DNA of 19,353 bases, taken from Kalaharituber pfeilii. Its lineage: Eukaryota > Ascomycota > Pezizomycetes > Pezizales > Pezizaceae. Shown piece after piece: positions 17,035 through 19,353 of the stretch. The stretch spans positions 1 to 19,353 of the forward strand of contig WHUZ01000247.1 in assembly GCA_015179045.1 (NCBI GenBank). Reading direction: 5' to 3'. The position numbers and the translations under genes were made by a program. Below the pieces are notes generated by a model. The model had not been told where the DNA came from. It saw nothing but the letters and a program-made list of their open reading frames with translations, and searched no databases. How positions within the stretch are numbered: the stretch's first letter is position 1; each line of letters begins with the position of its first letter.

Positions 17035-17607
17035 TTAGAAAAGTGGGTCATCTTCTAAATCAGGCCATTCATCATATGATTCATTATCTGGGTCATAGTC
17101 TGATTGTGATTCATAGTTTGTCATATATGGATGACTTCGTGCTACAGATCTTTTTTGTCTAGGTGCTTTTGCTCTGCTTCTATGTTTCACAGGTCCTATC
17201 CAGGGGTCCAGCTGTTGTTCTAGCCTTCCTGATTCTACCCATTCAGGTGGCCTGATTGTTGCTTTATTCTTCTCTGCATAGATTACTGCCCCTAGTCTGG
17301 CTAGGATCTGTTTTCCAATTATATACTGCCATCTTATTGATGCTATGTTTGCTCTTATGGAGTTAGGGATTTTGTAATCTCCTATTTCCATTATGATGTC
17401 AGCATATCCTGCTAATGCAGCTCTAGAACCTATTGAGGCTGGTTGTAGCTGTTTTGGTTTGTCATACATTGTGCATGGTATACTGTATATCTCAACAAAT
17501 TCTTTGCTGATTAGTGTTGTTCCTGTTGTTTCCATATCTACCAGGGTTTGTGCAGGGAATCCATTAATTTTTGTGCATATTTCTAAATGGTCTGATAGTG
17601 TTGCCAT
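17035..17607 (-). pseudogene. Gypsy aspartic protease segment
   Basis: This is the first segment of pol, 190 codons to a TAA. The active-site region reads TLVDMETTGTTLISKEFV (D codon 17536-17538, residue 24). Retropepsins have D-(S/T)-G at this place followed by A. Here D-M-E-T stands instead. All three differences (ATG, GAA and ACA from ACG, GGA and GCA) are single transitions. The enzyme is therefore probably inactivated by the same mutational process that made the stops, although the ancestral codons are inferred. After the protease fold comes a linker rich in charged residues that ends in acidic runs (DYDPDNESYDEWPDLEDDPL). It leads to the stop before reverse transcriptase. Confidence 0.75.
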
Positions 17608-17621
17608 TATTGTTGGGGCTG

Positions 17622-18335
17622 TTACAGCTTGTGAAGATTTTTCTCATCCTTTTTCTTATTCTTGTTCTTTTTTGGACAGTCTTTTACTTGGTGGTTAGGA
17701 TCTCCACATTCTAGGCATTTTCCTTCTGCAAACCATTTATCCTTGGTAGTCTTACTTGATTTATTTGTTGAACCACCTCTACCTCCCCCCCTACCTCCTC
17801 TAGTGGATTTTTCTCCCTTAGGGGTTGCTGATCCTCTTTTTTGTTGAGTTGTAGGTTTATTGGTAGGCTTTATTTTTTTTTTTGGTAGTTCTTTCCAGGA
17901 TGCTCTTGCTGCTTTTTTGCTCATTTTTATGCCTTGTTTTATGGGTTTGCTGAAAAATTCATCTATTGCTTTTTTGTTGGCTAATGATACCCCTGCAGCT
18001 ATGGTGTATTTTTCTTGCTTTTGTGCAATTTCAACAACCTTGTCAAAGTTAGTGACACCTTCTACTTTAGGTCCTACTTCCTTCCATAGTTGTTTATTAA
18101 GGCCATCCATGAATTTTTGAATCATAGCATCCTGGTTTCCTTTAATATGGCTTATCTTTGAGGCTAGGTGTTTTATTTCATTTGCATAATCCATGACTGT
18201 TGAGTTTCCTTGCATGGTACTGTTATAGTTCCTATACAGGTCTTGGCTTTCTGTAATAGAGATTAGGCTTTTCCTTAGGCTTAGCAGGAAATTTACTGTA
18301 CTCCTTAGTTTTTTGTCTCTAGTGTGGGCTTCCAT
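17622..18335 (-). pseudogene. gag: Gypsy gag, C-terminal half with CCHC zinc knuckle
   Basis: An open frame of 237 codons holds the capsid C-terminal part (LLSLRKSLISITESQDLYRN, MDYANEIKHLASKISHIKGN, IQKFMDGLNKQLWKEVGPKV). The pattern is the gag signature of a helical domain with the F.(D/E)GL block of Ty3/gypsy gags. Lysine-rich and Gly-Arg-rich stretches (TRGGRGGGRGGS) and a nucleic-acid-binding knuckle CLECGDPNHQVKDC at 17676-17717 follow. The frame ends TAA at 17622-17624, shortly before the pol ATG at 17607. Just after the knuckle, A-AAA-AAG (17667-17673) is a classical -1 slippery heptamer in the correct phase, but the pol frame has stops after it. Upstream, the frame continues only after an indel. 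Confidence 0.85.
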
Positions 18336-19120
18336 CTTAGTCTTGGCTCTTTTTCTAGCCAGAATCCTAAGGATTTAAACCCTTCTTTCCTCCAAGAAGT
18401 TTCTCCCAACATTGTCTGATACAGTATCATCTTCTGCCCCCAACCATCAAATTCTTCAGCTTTTCTCCACTTGCTACTACCATCACACTTTTCTATATCT
18501 ACTTTTAGCTTTTTTCCTAAAGTAGATCCAGTTACTTTTGGGACTGTGTTTCAGTAAGTCTTTCCATTCCACAAAATCTTCTCCATGTTTTATTGCTTTT
18601 GCAGCTAGGCTTTTCTTCTTTGCTTTTGCTTTTATTCTTCTTTCTTTTGACTTTCTTGCCTCTGAGCTATCTGAGTAGTATGATTTGTACTTGGTTCAGA
18701 GCTACTGGGTGATAGTGGAGGGAGCTTTTTCCTCCTTTGGTATACTTTGAATGCTTTTAATGCTTATTGCTTTTTTGGCTTGTGTCACTTTTCACTGCTG
18801 CACTGTTCTTGTTCATCTCTCCTCTTTCCTGTTCTTCTGGTTTCTTTACTTCTTCTCCCATTTTGTGTTGTTTACCATATCCAAGAAAGCAGTATACTGT
18901 TCTAGTTTCTTTCTAACCATTACTCTTTTGAATACCTGTTGGTCTATGTTTCTTCTATACCTTATCCCAGATTCTTTTTCTTCCTTTTCAGGTATAGGAA
19001 GTAATGCCATGCTTCTTTTCCAGTTTCCCCATTTTCATCCCATATTACTTGTTTGTCTGCAAGTTCCTCAAATGTCCTACTACTTTGTTTTACAAAGGAG
19101 GTAACATAAACTTGTTCCAT
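18336..19120 (-). pseudogene. gag: Gypsy gag, N-terminal half, frame-broken
   Basis: Coding traces continue upstream of the gag C-terminal frame but in alternating frames. From the ATG at 19118-19120 the reading is MEQVYVTSFVKQSSRTFEEL, then VIWDENGETGKEAWHYFLYL. The next frame carries IDQQVFKRVMVRKKLEQYTA, then SYYSDSSEARKSKERRIKAK, then KHGEDFVEWKDLL. A third stretch from about 18540 to 18340 reads LKVDIEKCDGSSKWRKAEEF, then DGWGQKMILYQTML, then KSLGFWLEKEPRLRW. The last resembles the gag block preceding the conserved capsid helices. Frame changes fall near 19,010, 18,540 and 18,340. The start at 19120 is only a candidate. Confidence 0.65.
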
Positions 19121-19353
19121 GATGCTTCCATATTAGTATTTGCTATCCTCTTTGCAGTAGCATAAGTCCTTTTCTTTCTTTACTGTTTTCAAAGTGGTTT
19201 GTTCTTTATAAAATGGGTCCAGAGTTTCTTCCCAAATCTCAACTTTTTTATGTCTACATATATATGTTACTATTATTTCTTTCCTGGGAGATTATATTCT
19301 CTAGCAACCAAATTAACTGTGTGACATATAGGGGTTTTTTCTTCATCTTCCTC
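19121..19353 (-). other. Leader or further gag of the gypsy element
   Basis: This 233-bp end of the window shows no long frame and no match to the LTR end at 12105-12130. It is therefore internal to the element, either the 5' leader or an additional decayed stretch of gag. No primer-binding site could be identified. Confidence 0.5.

Larger units (their letters stand above)
12784..17607 (-). pseudogene. pol: Gypsy pol polyprotein, one frame with nine stop codons
   Basis: From the ATG at 17607 to the TAA at 12784-12786 the frame is constant for 1,607 codons, numbered here as residues of that frame. Protease lies at about 1-120, reverse transcriptase about 205-500, RNase H about 570-675, integrase about 1055-1260 and chromodomain about 1430-1470. 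Internal stops begin at 17035, 15895, 15505, 14986, 14167, 13996, 13708, 13588 and 13324 (lowest coordinate of each codon). Eight are TAA or TAG and one is TGA. All can arise from CAA, CAG, CGA or TGG by one transition. Lack of any net indel over 4.8 kb argues for point mutation alone, as RIP produces. Pol lies in the -1 frame relative to gag, with a 22-nt overlap of open frames (17622-17643). Confidence 0.92.
12105..19353 (-). mobile_element. Ty3/gypsy chromovirus, nearly complete, right end outside window
   Basis: The order on the minus strand is gag with a CCHC knuckle, protease, reverse transcriptase, RNase H, long linker, integrase, chromodomain, C-terminal extension, polypurine tract and LTR. 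RT-RNase H before integrase defines Ty3/gypsy, and the chromodomain places it among chromoviruses. More than 7.2 kb is visible. The beginning of gag, the leader, the primer-binding site and the 5' LTR are cut off or not identifiable. Pol carries nine premature stops but no net frame change, whereas gag changes frame about three times. It is therefore dead but far younger than the eroded gypsy at 3330-6106. The host is presumably fungal. Confidence 0.93.

Noticed and set aside
16595..17038. 147-codon plus-strand frame with hydrophobic stretches
   Set aside because: Lies opposite the reverse transcriptase, which has conserved motifs. The hydrophobicity comes from the complement.

Overview
The window reads as a graveyard of nested transposable elements from a fungal nuclear genome, most likely a filamentous ascomycete. 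The evidence is two chromodomain-type Ty3/gypsy elements, Tad1-like LINEs that carry an RNase H domain after the reverse transcriptase, and decay dominated by C-to-T and G-to-A transitions (CAA/CAG codons turned into stops, Asp to Asn, Gly to Glu, Cys to Tyr). That pattern resembles repeat-induced point mutation (RIP). I found no intact host gene, no tRNA, no rRNA and no CRISPR array. The assignment to ascomycetes is an inference; a basidiomycete cannot be excluded.

Left part (1-3330). Two LINE fragments lie on the minus strand. One is a reverse-transcriptase fragment at 1-560 that runs off the left edge. The other is a short 5'-truncated copy at 1861-2750 with a poly(A) tail and matching 10-bp target-site duplications. 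The stretch between them is degenerate AT-rich sequence. A 73-bp imperfect tandem repeat lies at 3119-3300.

AT-rich core (3330-6400). This is a heavily eroded minus-strand gypsy pol (RNase H, integrase, GPY/F-like region, start of a chromodomain). Three copies of a foldback MITE of about 290-340 bp have landed in it or at its edge. All three are flanked by 8-bp duplications, as hAT-type transposition leaves. One of them splits the gypsy integrase reading precisely.

Middle (6400-12104). Unassigned sequence with small repeats is followed by a plus-strand 5'-truncated LINE at about 7680-10542 that ends in 21 A's. After it, 10543-12104 holds faint minus-strand coding traces of an unrecognised protein.

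Right part (12105-19353). This is the 3' two-thirds or more of a much younger minus-strand Ty3/gypsy chromovirus. It has a 3' LTR (with a TATA box and three regularly spaced palindromes), a polypurine tract, a pol frame of 1,607 codons and a frame-broken gag. Pol keeps a single reading frame from protease to the end. It is interrupted only by nine stop codons and shows no net indel. The 5' LTR lies beyond the right edge.

Nothing here works as an operon. The features are related by insertion history: the eroded gypsy is oldest and the MITEs came after it. The LINEs and the right-hand gypsy are less eroded, although their relative order cannot be read from this window.
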